Source: Hetaerina americana (taxonomy: Eukaryota > Arthropoda > Insecta > Odonata > Calopterygidae). From it: 64,000 bases of DNA. Positions 25,701-40,700 of the stretch are shown here, piece after piece. Under the pieces are notes generated by a model. It saw only the letters and a program-made list of their open reading frames with translations, searched no databases and had not been told where the DNA came from. Every line of letters begins with the position of its first letter. The first letter of the stretch is position 1. The stretch covers positions 48,775,475 through 48,839,474 of the forward strand of contig JAKTNV010000003.1 of the NCBI GenBank assembly GCA_022747635.1. Direction: 5' to 3'. A program made the position numbers and the translations under genes.

Positions 25701-28700
25701 AACTATTCTTTATGCCACCTCATATACATGGTTTTCTCTTACTATCTAATTGCTACAGTAAGAATTAAGATTAAAAGAGACTCTTCTTCGATTCATGTCA
25801 TTTTTATTATGCTTTCATGGAATGTCTAGGGAGTGGCAATAAAAAAATTCCATCATTATACTCCCGACACTTTTAACTGACTATATTTTTTTTTAATTCC
25901 CATATGGAAAGTAATAACAGTACAACAAGTAGAAATTCATGTGGGATTCTTACCCTCAACTATAGGGCGACATATAATAAAAGATGTGAAAATATGTATA
26001 AATGCAAATTCCCAACAATTACGAAAATTGTTTTAGGATAATGGGTAGTAAAAAAATGAACCCATCACCTTAAATGAGAAGTTTGTTGATGTCCAAAAGT
26101 GTTTTCCTCATGTGAGGAAAACACTTTTGCTCATATGAGTTCATTTTCAATATTAATTAATTAATACACCTTACCATGAATTTTTACCTCATGTATCTCT
26201 TTTAATTTAATCTAATAATTATATAATGTAATTTAAGTTCTAAAATAATCCACTTGAGATAGGATTAGTTAACTTAAAATTCACATGAACCATTAATCTT
26301 GAGTCTCAATAGATTAACTAGGAATGTATACAATTAAATTAATGAAATTTTATAGTTTAAAACAGTTCCACGCGTGCACTAATCCTACACGTGTACTCAT
26401 AACTTAGCACACTGATTTTTTCACCACACTTGTTTTAGTTTCATTAAATTAATGGAGCATTGAGATAATGCCTTTCTAATTATCTATCACATATAGTAAC
26501 TCATTTAAATGTGTATTTTAGGCACATACAATACATAATACAAAGCGTGTACAAGACAAGTGGTAAAATTTGTGAGCAATAACTCAATTTATCAGTAATA
26601 ATATCATCACATGAGCAAACTGAATTATAAATTCCATCTTGCAATTGGTGAAAGTGTAATATTTTAATGATCTACTCTAAGTGACTTCACTTTCTGTAGC
26701 TAGCATGAGGACTTGTGCTGATTGGGAGATAGCTGTCCTATAAGCTAAGTTTTCGTTGAAAACTGCAGAGCTTAATCCCTCTTCTAGTCATAAATAATAT
26801 AATACCTGGGATGTGAATTTTGGTGGGTGTCCTTCTTCTCCTTCAGGGGCAGCACCCTCTTGTCTTCTCAAGGACTCTTCCAGATTTTGAATCTTTTCCA
26901 AACCAGCTGTTCCTTTTGGATGTTGTGTCTTCTCAATAAGGCTTTCTTTGGCTGAAGTGATAGGAAAAGTAATGCATGATGTAATTGTTTTTAAGGACAC
27001 GCTACATATATATTTATAAGTGGTTGCTACAATTCTTGATTTATTAAGTCACCGTAACATTCCTAGTTTTTCAAGCCATACTTAAATGTTCACAAATAAA
27101 ATTCCATAGAGAGCTAGTTGTCAGAGTGAAACTTTAGGCAATCCAATTATTTAATTTAGATTTGATGATATCAGAGCAGTTAAATAACTACATATTCACT
27201 CAATCACAATTTACTTTATGTCGACTCAATATAATGACAACCAAAAATATTCTCAATATTTATTTTACCACACATGCAAGTTGTATTATGCATTTACCAA
27301 CAAGAATTTTTAAATCATCACATAAATTGTGTATTTTATGGTAATTTTACTGCCACAATCTCATAACAGCATAGTATTTCAATAATTTCTTGGACTTCAC
27401 GTTTCCCAAATCCATAATTAATTTCCCCAGCCTTTTCAAGAATTAAATACTGTGGCTGGCTAAAATCAGAATGATAAGAGGTTACTGAAAGGGCCTGAGA
27501 AAGCATGATGTGACGGTAATCAAATCCAAAGATTAAAAATAAAGCAAAAAAATACAACCATTTCATAGAATGATCTAATAAACTCCTGGAATTTCTGTGG
27601 CAAAGCAGCAAATATAATGAGCCTTCAGCTATTCAGAATGATTAATACTTACTGACGCAGTAAATTGTTGTGGATGTAAAGGCTTCACCGGCTAGGTTAT
27701 AGGCCTTGCATGTATACAAGCCTTGGTCTCGTTCATACACATCAGTCAAATCAAGGGTCACAAATCCAAAGTCACTGGTCATCTTGAATCTTGAGCCTAT
27801 TATTTATATACACATGAAGGAAAATGTTATACACGTTCTATATAGAATAATACTAGTAAATGTAGACTTATTTTTTCAATTCAATTAAAAATATTTAGCA
27901 GGTTATTTTTAAATTCACATTTCTGTTTCATACAATGTAAGAAATCAGTCTAAATAACAAGAACAACAATAAAAAGCAAATGCATAGAGTGCTCATTTAA
28001 AAACAATGAAAATGATAAGTGAAAATACACAACCAAATTTCTCACCATGTTCCAGAGCCTTTCCATTGAAATACCATTCCACTTTAAGATTAGGATCTTC
28101 TTTTGGCTCAACCTGGCACTCCAAATGTAGAGGAGCAGCCTCATTTATTGAAAATTGGGCCTCTAATGGTACCACAAATTCTGGTTTAGGATAAGTAGCT
28201 TCCATTCCTGAAGGTTGCCTTTGATATTTCGACATATATGCTTCCTCAGCCTCTTGAATTTTCTCCAATCCTTCTCTTCCCTGAGGATGCTGGGTATCAA
28301 GATAAATATCAGTTTTACCTGAAAATGATTTGTATAAATAAATATCAGTTCTAAAGTGGTGCTGAAGTATCCTAAAAATGAAGGATGAGATTGTAAATAG
28401 AAGTAGAGCAGACGGATCTTTTACTGAAGCCTGTAATGAAGCATGTACCTGTGCAACGGAGACTTCCAGATGTTGAAGCCTGGCCTTTGGAATTTGTTGC
28501 CTTACACATATAAATTCCATTGTCTTCTGGATAGCAATGTGTAATATCTAGTGAAACATAGCTAAAATCATGGGTGGTCTTATAACGTGCTCCAGCAGGA
28601 AGTGGCTTTCCATTACAAAACCATTCTAAAAGAAGAGATAAACATGGGGATAAGATATGCCACAGCTTACAGTACTGATCAAATTTACAATTAGGTTTTT

Positions 28701-31700
28701 ATGAAATTATAATTGTGTGCATTGCACACACATTTCAGTATAACATATGTATTAAGCTCACCAATTTTCAATGTGGGATCTTTGGATGGTTCCACATTGC
28801 ATTCAAAATGAGCAGTTTCTCCTTCTTTCAGTTCTACATTATTTAGATGTGTGATAAAGACAGGGGATTCAAAAGTTGGCTCAGGGAAATCTGCACGATC
28901 ACCATGAGGTCTTTCCAAGTCCTCGATTCGTTTGAGAGCCTCTGGATGAATAGCATTACCAAGTAGCCAATGACGATCTGAAAGATTTACAAACAAATAT
29001 GGATTTACTTTGCGAATATGAACAAATGATTAATATATAACAAAATTTTGACAAGATAGGTTTAGTATAAAACATTACAAATTACAAATGAAGTTCCTTA
29101 AGTATTTTCTTGAATTTCCATACATGCAGTGAATACATACACTGCCAGTGAATAATAGAGCAAAATTATTTGGCAGTCCAAATTGCAACAGCTTTTTCTA
29201 CTGCCAAGAGCTAGGCTCACATTATATTAAAAAATTCACATAATTATTAGAATATGCATTCAGGGCATGCACCATGTTTGCACTGAGGCTTACCTGCAAC
29301 TTTAAGAGTGCATGTTGAAACTGCTTCTCCATAGAGGTTGGTAGCTTTGCAGGTGTAAATGGCTGAATCATCTGGCCTTAATCCACTAACATCAAATGTT
29401 ACCAATCCAAAATCAAAAGTACTCCTTATACGTGTTCCTGAAGTTAAAAGATCAATGCATTACTTAATTTTAATGAAACTTCAGCATAGGATTTTTGCAT
29501 TCAAAAAAGAACATAAGGTATACCTAGTATATTGGGATTGTAAACACTTAAATTTCATTTCTGCTCTAATAGCTTTTCTCATTTGTACATCATTTTCAAA
29601 ACCTAAGATTATTAATACAAATGGAAGATAAAAATAAAATCTCTTACAAATATAATCATAATTTATAATGGAAATTAATCCCAAAAATTTAATATCCTTC
29701 TTTAAAAACTATCCTTGTCAAGATATCTTCATGGTTAGAATGTTCAGTGATTGTCCTTATGAAAAAAATAACCAAGCTCTGCTGTTTTCGCAGTTTTTGT
29801 TTGGGAAGCTGATTCCGACAAATCACTTTAAGGCACAAGAAAAAAGGCACACTTAGCAATGATTTAATTACAAATGGCACATTTTTTTAATCATTATCTT
29901 CCTAACTCCTGCACAGGTTTACAGATTTGTCAAACACTAGGAAATAAATGTGACATGATACACAAAGAGTACCTGTGGTCAACGTGACTCCATTTTTGAA
30001 CCACTCGACTTTGAGGTGTGGATCAGCTCTTGGTTCAACTTGGGCCTCCAATCTCACATGTTGACCTTCAGTCAGGCCTTCTTGGTTAACTAAATGTGTT
30101 GTGAAGACAGGAGCCTGTTGAGGTGCTTCATCCATAAACTGCCTGGGTACTCTATTGGCCATTTCTGCCTCTTTGAGTTGGATTTTCTGCCAAGCATCCG
30201 GTTGAAGTGGTTCACCAGCAACAGCAGAGCGTTCTGTCAAAAAAGTAAGGAAATCAATTATTAATAAAATCATAATTTTCAATCACCTATTAAAACATGG
30301 AAAATGTAAGCTGTTTTCTCTCCTAATCTTGATTATTATTCATAACATTTGCTATCGATCATTATAAATTACAATAAAACATTGGCGCTGTTCATTTAGA
30401 ATAGCCATGAAGAGTTATCCTTATTACTGATGGTTACTGATGCATCATAAATCACCATCAGTATTAACGGGAACTTGAAATAGCAAGTGATTTTTCAGAT
30501 TGTAAGCTGCTTTTATAATTAGATTCTACCAGTTGCAAAAAATAATTTACAGGCCCATAGGACTTCTTTAACATTAATCAGATTTTAACACACTTAACAA
30601 TAATATTAACCTGTATCTTTAACCAAATCATTATGGGGGAAATACTTTTACATACTATTAGAAATAAATACATACGCCCAATTTTAAGAGATGTGGATGT
30701 CACTGCTTCTCCAGCTTTGTTGATAGCTTTGCAAGTGTAAAGCCCAGCATCCTCGGGAACAAGTCCATTTATGTCCAATGTGACAAATCCAAAATCATGA
30801 GTGACATGGAATCGTGAACCTAGAATTAAAATAATCCACAAAGTTATTACTACATTCAATAGAATATAATCCATTTGATCTTTGCCTATGAAAAAGTTAA
30901 AGGTTATCAATAAAACTACATTAAAGGTGCATTGAATATTTGTGTCACTAAGCTGAATACAATTCCAGTACAATTAGCATATATTAAGGATACTACAAAC
31001 TTCTAAAAAAAGAAGTCATTTTGAGAGTGTTCCTCACTGTTTTATATGAAAAATTTGAAATTAGACAATAATGCACGAATCACAGACTTACATGTGTCAT
31101 TTATACTTATTATGCAGTAAACCCTTGCTAATATGGACCCGGAATATGGAAGCCTAACTAAAAGAATCCCAGGTTCCTTGATGAAGGTTTGGTAAACAAA
31201 CAGTGTCTACACTTCAGTGAGATAATGCAGATTGCACCCATGAGTTAAAGAGTGTTGCCGTGGAAAAATACTGACAACCTTGAATTCTGAGGAGGATAAT
31301 TAATTAGGCTCATGTACCTGGATAGAATTTAGCAAATGCATTGCTTTCCAGAGTTATCACATTGGACTGATTCAATGATCATTTTGCTCCTAAGTTATAA
31401 TGTACTAAATCAATATTGTGGGAATACTAAAGGAAGGAGTACAAGTATTTTTGATTTTTGGCAACACCCCCCATCCAGACTGAAAACTTTTATAGTGAGG
31501 TTGGTAAGATTAGGTTCTTTGCCATGTTACTGAAAAATACCTTTATTATTTTAGATGATAGATCAAGGGGCACACAAAAAAGACATGGAATGGAATAATA
31601 CCATTAAACTATCTACACAATAATGAAAATACTTTAAAAAGACTATAAATATAAATGAAGATCTGTAAGTTAAATCATTTTGAATTAAAAGAACAATTTT

Positions 31701-34700
31701 ATTCTACATGAGCGAAGTTGATCAATAAACCTAATGCAATCTTACCTTAAAATTTTATCATATTTTTTATGATGCATTAATTAAATTAATGAGGAAAATG
31801 TTGATCAATAATTACTATCACAAGGCATTACATTATCATTCTGAAAGGTATCAAACATGCATTTAGTTAAATGAAACAAATTCATAGTTGATATTTATCA
31901 TTTCTCATATGACATATTATGATTATTCGTAAAGAGCAAACTTATTCAGGTGCTAGACTTGCTGTTATCCTTCCCCCTGATGGGAAAATTGATATCCAAC
32001 AAGTTGACAACTAGAATATATAAGATGCAATCAATCATAATCAAGGCTGCCCTAAAAATTGCAATTGGAATCTACTTATAACATAAATTAAGTGGAATTT
32101 GAAAGACAGCATGGATGCTCTAATGGTACCCAAATTAGAGAAAAAAGTCATATACCCAACACCATAGTTAAACCAACCACCAAAATATCCACCACCTTTA
32201 TACAGGCATAAATCTTTTAATAATCAAATACCTGGTGGTTGTGTGTTCTGGAAATATCCAAATTTATCTGAAATCAAGATACACAATTTTACCTATTATA
32301 ACAATGATTCACATTTAAGGATGAATTGATTCAGAATGTCTCACACCATGAAATTCCATTTATTAGAGAATATTTACAATTAATTTATATTTAAACTTGT
32401 TATCTGTTCCTGTTATGTTACATTTGTTACATAAATTCAGATATTAGGACAACATTGAGATGATAAATAAACTTTACCTATTTAAAGTTATTAACATTTT
32501 AAGGTAAGCAAACGGTATGTATGAATACGTAACACTGAAACAAATGGTTAGGTTCTGAATAACTTAAAAATAGATGACAAATGCCATTTAATTTTCTCAA
32601 CTTCAAGTAGTGACATACTACCTTGATCAAAAAGTTCCCGGAATAACCACCGTGTGCCGCTCCCGTCGTTCCGATTTGAGTTCTGTTTTTTTTGTTAAAT
32701 TGGTACATCTGTTGCTGATATTCCCTTTAAATCTTAGTGTCATAACTTGACATTTGCAAAAGTTACGTAGCCAAGAGTACATCTATCTCTGTGTGTGTTG
32801 GCGATTTTTTACAATTTCAGAAATGGATTTAAATTTGCAACAACGAACTTGTATTAAATTTTGCGTAAAAAACGGATTTAGTGGCGCACGGACGTTGGAA
32901 ATGTTGGAAAAGTGTTTCGGCAACGATTCTCTAAAAAAAACGGTCGTTTACCAGTGGCACGAGCGGTTCAGAAGTGGTCGTGAGTCAATCGAAGATGATG
33001 AACGCAGTGGCAGACCATCGACATCGAAAGTCGGTGAAAAAATTGATAAAGTAAAAGAAATGTTGGTCAATAACCGCAAATTAACCATCAGAGAAATAGC
33101 GGAGGACTTGAACATTGCCTATGGATCCGCCCAAGACATTGTGGTTAATGATTTGGGTTTCCGTCGTGTAGCAGCAAAGTTGGTGCCAAAAGACCTCAAT
33201 TTCATGCAAAAAAGAGACCGTGTTGACGTCGCAAAAGACATGATTTGCGAGGCTGAATCCGATCCCACATTCATCAAAAGGATCATTACTGGAGACGAGA
33301 CGTGGGTTTATGAGTACGACACGCAATCCAGACATCAGGCAAGTAAAGTTTGGCGTTCACCAAATGAGCCGAGACCAAAAAAACCACGTCGTTTTCAGTC
33401 AAAAAAGAAGGCAATGCTGACGGTTTTCATGGATTACAACGGTGTAGTGCATCATGAATTTTTGCCAGAAGGCCAGACAGTAAACAAAGAGTATTATTTG
33501 GGCGTTAAGAGACGTTTGCGTGAAGCAATTCGCCAAAAGAGACCAGAAATGTGGGCAGAAAACTCGTGGATTTTGCACCATGATAACGCACCGTCGCACA
33601 GTGCTATCATTATTCGTAATTTTTTGACGAAAAATGCAACAAATACCATCCAAAAGCCACCGAATTCACCTGATTTGGCTCCCTGTGACTTCTTTCTGTT
33701 CAATCGAGTTAAAAAACCATTACGGGGAACGCGTTTTAGCAGCCGAGAGGAAGTAATGGAAAAATCGCAGGAAGCACTGATGGACATACCGAAAACCGAA
33801 TATAAAAAATGTTTCGAGGATTGGATCAAGCGCTGGCATAAGTGTGTTGCAGTCGATGGGGATTACTTTGAAGGGGACAATATAGATTTAGATGAATAAA
33901 CTTGTATTTTTAATTTTCTGAATAAATTCCGGGAAATTTTTGATCAAGGTAGTATTCAGGCAGGACCAAGTCGATCCAATCCCCAAGTTGTACAGTAAAA
34001 GAAATGAGCATGTTTATTAAGCACAGTAGCACATAGCAAAACGGCACAATTCAATTTCAAAGTGCATACTGCTGCAAAAGGGAGGAGATTATATTTTCCT
34101 TAGTACATGGAAAGTTAAGTATTACCTAAATATGACACTAGCCTCCATTATGTACTGGGAATAAGCATTTTTTAAATCTTAAACATCTATCATCTGAAAA
34201 TATATATGTACATGGCAATATTACTGGCATATTAATAAATGTGCAAGATTTCAATGGGAAAATTGAGTTCTAGAACAAATAAACACTAGAGAAAAGGTTT
34301 TTGTTAAATAAATGAGATCAACCTTTAGTATGCCTGCCTGAAATCAGTAATAATCCAATCTTATTGACTATACACCATTTTTGAATTAATGAATTTGTAG
34401 CGAGATGGCATTGGGATATTAAATACAAAATTACCTATTATGTAAAGTAAAACCTAAACCTTATGTACCTCCATAAAATGAGAGCCTCAGAGTTATTCAT
34501 GATGACCTAAGTAACATTCCAGAAGTACCTCAATATATACAAAAACTCCCTAAATGACTCTAGGTGGCTATTGAACTACTGTCAAGTGGATTTCGATCCT
34601 TGTGCCAGAAAAATTTTCCACCTCCCAAACACAAATTGAAACAAAAAAAATCAAAATCTGCTTTAAATGGAATATGTCAACTTAATAGATCATTGCAATA

Positions 34701-37700
34701 TTTCAAAGTTTCAAGATCATATCTTGTCATTACAATTAAAAATTTCAAATTTTGACTAGCATAGAAGTGAAATGTGATTTCCTACGTGAAATGTGTCAAA
34801 AACTAACTTTTCAGAATACTTGCCAAAACCCCTCAATTTTTCAGATTTTTATGTTTTTTTGATGCAGGAGAACACCTTTCCCAACAAATAATGTAAATAA
34901 GATTTACTCCTGCATTCACAAGCCTAAATTAGCCATTTCTGTGTCCTTTGAATTTCATTAATTCAAGATATTACAGTTTAAAAAAATGAGGATAAATATT
35001 ATATCAATAATATTTTGATTTTTTTAAACATATAATGCTAGGAACAAATATCAAAATCTTGCACATTCCTTAAAAAAATGTTGAAAGAGATAAGTTTTTC
35101 ATTTACAACACACTTATCATTAGAAGTTACTGTTACAGAGTTATCAAGCAATAGGAGAAAAGTAACTAATGTCATCATAACAATTAATGTTTGAGTAAAT
35201 TGTGGAAATATTAATTGTGTGGACAGATATTTCTATCAAAATTCAAATTAACAACAAAAGACAAAAGTAATGGGCTTAGTAGGGATAAAGTTAAAACACA
35301 CCTATTATTTTGGAAATAAACCAAATATGTATGCCCGAAGAAATGCCACACAACTGGCACATTTCTGTTAAAACAACACTAACACACTCCTATTGGCAGC
35401 AAAGTTTGGCTTTGACAAGTTGACGTTCTCGACAATGGAAAAGAGAGTAAGAGGAATGAAGTGAAAATTCAATGCTTCAGGATGTACAGTACCCCAAAGA
35501 AATCACATTCCGACATATTAAGATACAATAAGATTTACCCTTTGCTTGCCTTTGACAAATGTAATCTACATCCCAAATTTATCATTCAAATGTTTATTGA
35601 AACAGAAAACGACCACTGCAAGTAGACGAAAAAGAAAATTCAAAACATAATGGATGCATACCAGAACATTTAAATAAATAAGCAAGATGGTAGTTCTTTC
35701 TATTGTGAAACAATTTTAAGGAGCATTTCCTATCGCAGATAATAAAGACCTAAGGTCATTTGCACTATTAGGGATAGGTGGGTGAAGGGTAGAATGAAAA
35801 CTGATGTCGGTATTAGCCCACCACTAATGAAAGGTGCGGAGAGGTCCACAACTAAATGCTCCATCTAAGAGATTCAGTGTTCCATTTGAAGTGCTCTCTA
35901 CACCTTCCAAGTAGGAAATGGGATACCACTGAAAAATTCTGCCACTCCTAGGAAATGAAGCTCAACTAAATGAAGGTATTGGCAGAGAATGAGCTGCTAA
36001 ATCAAATGAGCTGCTAAACACCATTCCGAGGAATTGCTCAATTACATAATAATGAAAAATAGACCAACATGCCTAATCACAAAAAATCCTAACTGCCAGT
36101 TCCCCTAAAATATGCTCCTCCATAATCTCATCCCTGTTATTCCTTTATGTTCAAACTTGCAATGCAATCACACTTTTCTCGCAAAAATAATTAATTTTAA
36201 ACAAATGTATTGACGTGAATTCTAAATAAAATTATTTTTAGAAGAAATCTCCCAATTCTCTAATTATTTCCGAAGTATATTTGCTTGGAAGAAAACTTCT
36301 GATGAATCCAACGTTACCCAGTCTTGTCACAGTTGTATAAATTTCTTCTTCTCCCTCTCTTCCCTGATATTATCCAGTCAAGCAGCGCCAACTTCATTAA
36401 ATTTTAAACTTTTAGTCAATAGGATTCTGCCAGTGATGATTCATAAAGTTTAGCTCAAATCTATGCATAAAATATACCTGTATACGCTGATTATTTAATA
36501 GTATATTAATCATCAACAATTACAAGTTTTGAAGAAGCAGATATATCACAATATATCTTGCTTTGTTTTCAAACAACACTAAGACATGCATGTACTTTAC
36601 AATAGTTATTACTGATAAATATAACATAAACAAAAACATGAATGTATTTTTAAAGGAGAAGTCATTGCAAAGCAATAACTCTAGAACTTACCCATCTTTA
36701 GTTCGACACCATTGACGAACCATTCTAAACGAAGGTCTGGATCTCCGACTGGAACCACTCTGCACTCAAAGTGAGCATTTTGGCCTTCGGGACATTCTGC
36801 AGGGCCAGTTAAAAGCTGAGTGAAGATAGGCTTTTCAAATACTCTATCTGCTTCTGGAGCTCGCTGAGGAGCGCGACCTTCTTCAAGTTGTTGTATCTTA
36901 CGCATGCCTTCGGGATGCTGTGTCTCCAGCTGAATATCTGCTTTTGCTATAATAGAATTCAGAAGGGTTTATAGCAGTTTTTTTTCCATTCTGTTTTGTA
37001 TGAATAATTATTTAAATTTCGCTCTATTCCATGAGCAGAAAAATTATTTATGGGACTGCACTGAGCTGCTCTTTGTTAAGTGACTTTTAAATATTTGAAT
37101 AGAATCAATAATAAGCAATCCCTGCAGTAAAAACTGACTTCTATAAGGTATTACACTATACAGTTTTTTGTCATTTATTCTCACTTCTCATGATTTTATA
37201 CTTATTTTCACAAATTATCTTCTTCTGCTCTATCCTAAAACAATTATTTAAGATGTGTGGTACATCTATTAAAATTGATTTATTAACGAATTTCACATGA
37301 AAATAATGGTGAACAATGGTAAGAAGTTTCAAGAATCAAAATTAGAAGGGAATATTACAAATAAAAACATGTTTAGCTAATAAGTAGTTCAACTGCCTTC
37401 CACCCTCACTTTTAGAAAATTTCTTTTGTAAAGTTCAAAACTCAATGCATCTTCAAGGTTAAGATTTTATCAGTCTACTTCTATAAGAAGTTTCTCAAGT
37501 TGTTAATCCACTTTTCTTTGTTTTTACCAAAAGAGGGTAATACACGTAGCAATTTAAAAGTGCATTATAGTAACAGCAGAATGAACTTGTAGTACAGTGG
37601 TTTTTCTGCGGTCAGATGAAATAATTGAGGGAAACAAAGCAGCTCTATTCAGATTTTCAGCTCCGTATGAGCTCAGGTACATTTACTTTTTTAATTTTAT

Positions 37701-40700
37701 TTATTTATCGACTTGATTGGGCGAGATTCAGAATTATAGTTCCTTCTTTCACCTAACCCTTACTTTACAGACATTGCATTAAAGACAATTACATACAACC
37801 AAGCCCTGGATTGAGGAAAATCCACCTAGGTGGGAATTGAACCCGCGACCTCTGGGTTGGTAGGTGATGATGCTACCCTGCCACCACTGGGGCCAGCAAG
37901 ATCATAATACATCCAACATCTATCCAAGCTACCATTAGGTTAGTCATTACAAATGTGTGGGCGATGAAATATTTGATCAATTAGAAATATGAAGAAATAG
38001 TATACAATTACTTTTTTCCAAACAAACTGCCATGAATTTAGGGAATTGGCATTTTTTACTAATAAGGTACGAGAGAAATTTAGACTAAATCAAGTATTAC
38101 TTTTTATTTTCATTGAAGCAGTTGTTACGGCTTCACCCAAGGCATTTGAAGCTCTGCACATATAGACTCCCTCATCTTCACCTCGGACATGTGTGATGTC
38201 CAGTGAAACATATCCAAAGTCATGAGTCTTGGTAATTCTGGAGCCTGAAAGTTAAAAAGTAAAGAAAATATACACAATTTATAAAAATGAGACTTATCAA
38301 TAGTAAAATAGTCACTTTTAGTAAGATGCATAGTGTACTCTCTTAAATTCATTACTAACTTCAAAGACTTAACACTATTAATATCAATTACATTTACATC
38401 AAAATACTCCTACAGTATAACTCTGTGGGTATATTATTATTAGTTATTAAAAAACACAAAAAAGGGTCATAAATATATAAAGGTACATAGAAGGGAGAGG
38501 TCATTTGGCATCTGAGTTTTCGAAGTTCTGGGCTTTTATACCAGTTTTTTATATGATTATTTCCTCTTCAGAGGGAAAATATTCATGCAAATTAAACTTC
38601 AGAAAGAAAATATGTACCCTCTATGCATGAAACCATGCAGGCATTCCAGAAATTAAAAGGAAAACTATTACAATTGGCACAATTTTTGGTGGCACTTGAA
38701 TCCACAACTTATTTACATGATATGTTAATGATAAGTGTGATGCCCTGACACCCCATTAGTATCGCACAAATTATGACATAGATTTATACCACTATCAGTA
38801 GTAATATGACAATGTCAAGGTAATAGAATAATACTGAAGCAAGTGTACTACATTTACAACTATTTCAAGAGGATTAAAATTATATAAAATATAAAAAATT
38901 ATCATTTTGATTTCATGGTCCTAAGGATTAAAGTAGATGGACAATCATCTTCTGCTGCATTTTTATAACATTTTTTCTATTTAAACCCATTCGTAACTGC
39001 ATGTAGCCATCTAATTGATTTTAATAATACTCACCAATAAAAGTTTTTAAAAAATTTAAATAACTTTATTCTAAGATTGTATTGAAATTAATTTACAAAT
39101 CAATAATTAAGGTCACTCTCCCAAATATTCATCATTAACACTACGTATATTTTCTGGGTTTGATTTGATTGGAATAAGGTCGCGATTCAATCAACTTGAT
39201 AACACCATCACTGTTGCTCATTTTTATACGCATTATAACTCATTTTGAAAAATTTAAGAGAGAACAACCATATGCAGTAGCAGTAACCAATTATATTTCT
39301 TTGAAATTAAGCATTAAAATATCTGAAAATGAAGTTCCCCTTAATAATCTGAAAAATTGTTTTGACGACTCACTTGTCTCCAAGGGCTTTTCATTTCTGA
39401 ACCATTCCACCTTAAGTGTTGGATCTCCAACAGGGATAAGGCGACACTCAAAGTGGGCGGTCTGCCCTTCAGCAATGGTGTCAATATTTTGTAAGGGCTG
39501 TGTGAAAACAGGTCGTTGGAATGTTTGCTGCTCAGGAACCTCTGGGCGCTTGTATGCAGCATGATCCTCCAATTGACGAATCTTCTCAAGACCTTCTGGA
39601 CGTGCAGACTCAATGATGACACCACTTTTACCTGCACATCAATCAATACAATTTCATGTTAAAGAGGAGTTTAAAGGGTAAAATATGAATATAATATACA
39701 GTATAAAATTTGGAAAATACTTAGACAAGATCAAATTAATTTCTTTATCAAATTAAATATTGAGCCTAAACTAAATTGCAATTTTTACCCAGGAATCAAT
39801 GTTATCACATACACAAGAAATAACAGTCTCAATATTTTTAAATATTTTCCGATACATACTGTAAATGTTAAAATACAAAACTTAATAATCGCTTCTACTT
39901 TGAATCCCAATTGTACTAGATGAGACTTACGTTGTTCCCACACTAACCTTTGACTTGCAAGTTGATTGTAGATGTGCACTGTCCCAGAGCATTAATAGCT
40001 TTAGCAGTATACTCTCCAGCATCCTCTGGTACACAGTGGCCAATATCAAGAGCCAAATATCCAAAGTCAAATGTAATGTGAAACCTTGAGGCAGATGGAA
40101 GAGGTTTGCCATTGTGGTAGAACTCAATGCGTAGATTAGGATCATGTATAGGCTCAACCTGTGCTTCAAAGTGTGCTGTCTGTCCTTCCAAAAGTTCATT
40201 TGTTCCCTGAAATTTTTAAATACAAAATCATTAAAACACAAAAGGGAATCCTCACATAGACTTTAGACTACAAATATAAAATTTTAAAAATCAAGAGAAT
40301 AAATTCTGGTAATTATTAATTTACCCTCAACTGTGTGACAAATCTGGGAGGTGTGACTGGAACTTCTTCAACTTCAAGGCGAGTTGGTTTACCCTGGGAT
40401 TCCAAATCTCTTATCTTCTCCAAGCCTTCAGGGTGTTGTGAGTCAAGATATATGCTACGGCGAGCTGCACGGAAAGAAATAATTTTCTCAATTAAAGCTA
40501 ATGGAAGTATACCTAAAAGATTTTAGCAAAAATAATTTAACGACACTTAAAAGAACACATTTTCCAGTGCAAAAAATCCTTAATTCAAAATTAATACATA
40601 AAGATCAGCCTTCTAAATGTACACAAAACTGTTATAAAACTGATTGTTCTCATGACTGGATAAAACCCAAACGGAAAAAATAATAATTTAAAATAGCAAT

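Larger units (their letters stand above)
23243..26805 (-). other. 3.6 kb sls intron between exons 44 and 45
   Basis: AT-rich. It contains the candidate microexon at 25140-25175 and a perfect hairpin at 26095-26128. Nothing else could be supported. Confidence 0.6.

Noticed and set aside
33081..33829. Three minus-strand frames of 84-111 codons
   Set aside because: They overlap the mariner transposase in antisense and show no motif.
37830..37894. tRNA-like segment with a perfect B-box
   Set aside because: Attached to a SINE body and an A/T-rich tail; no clear acceptor stem.
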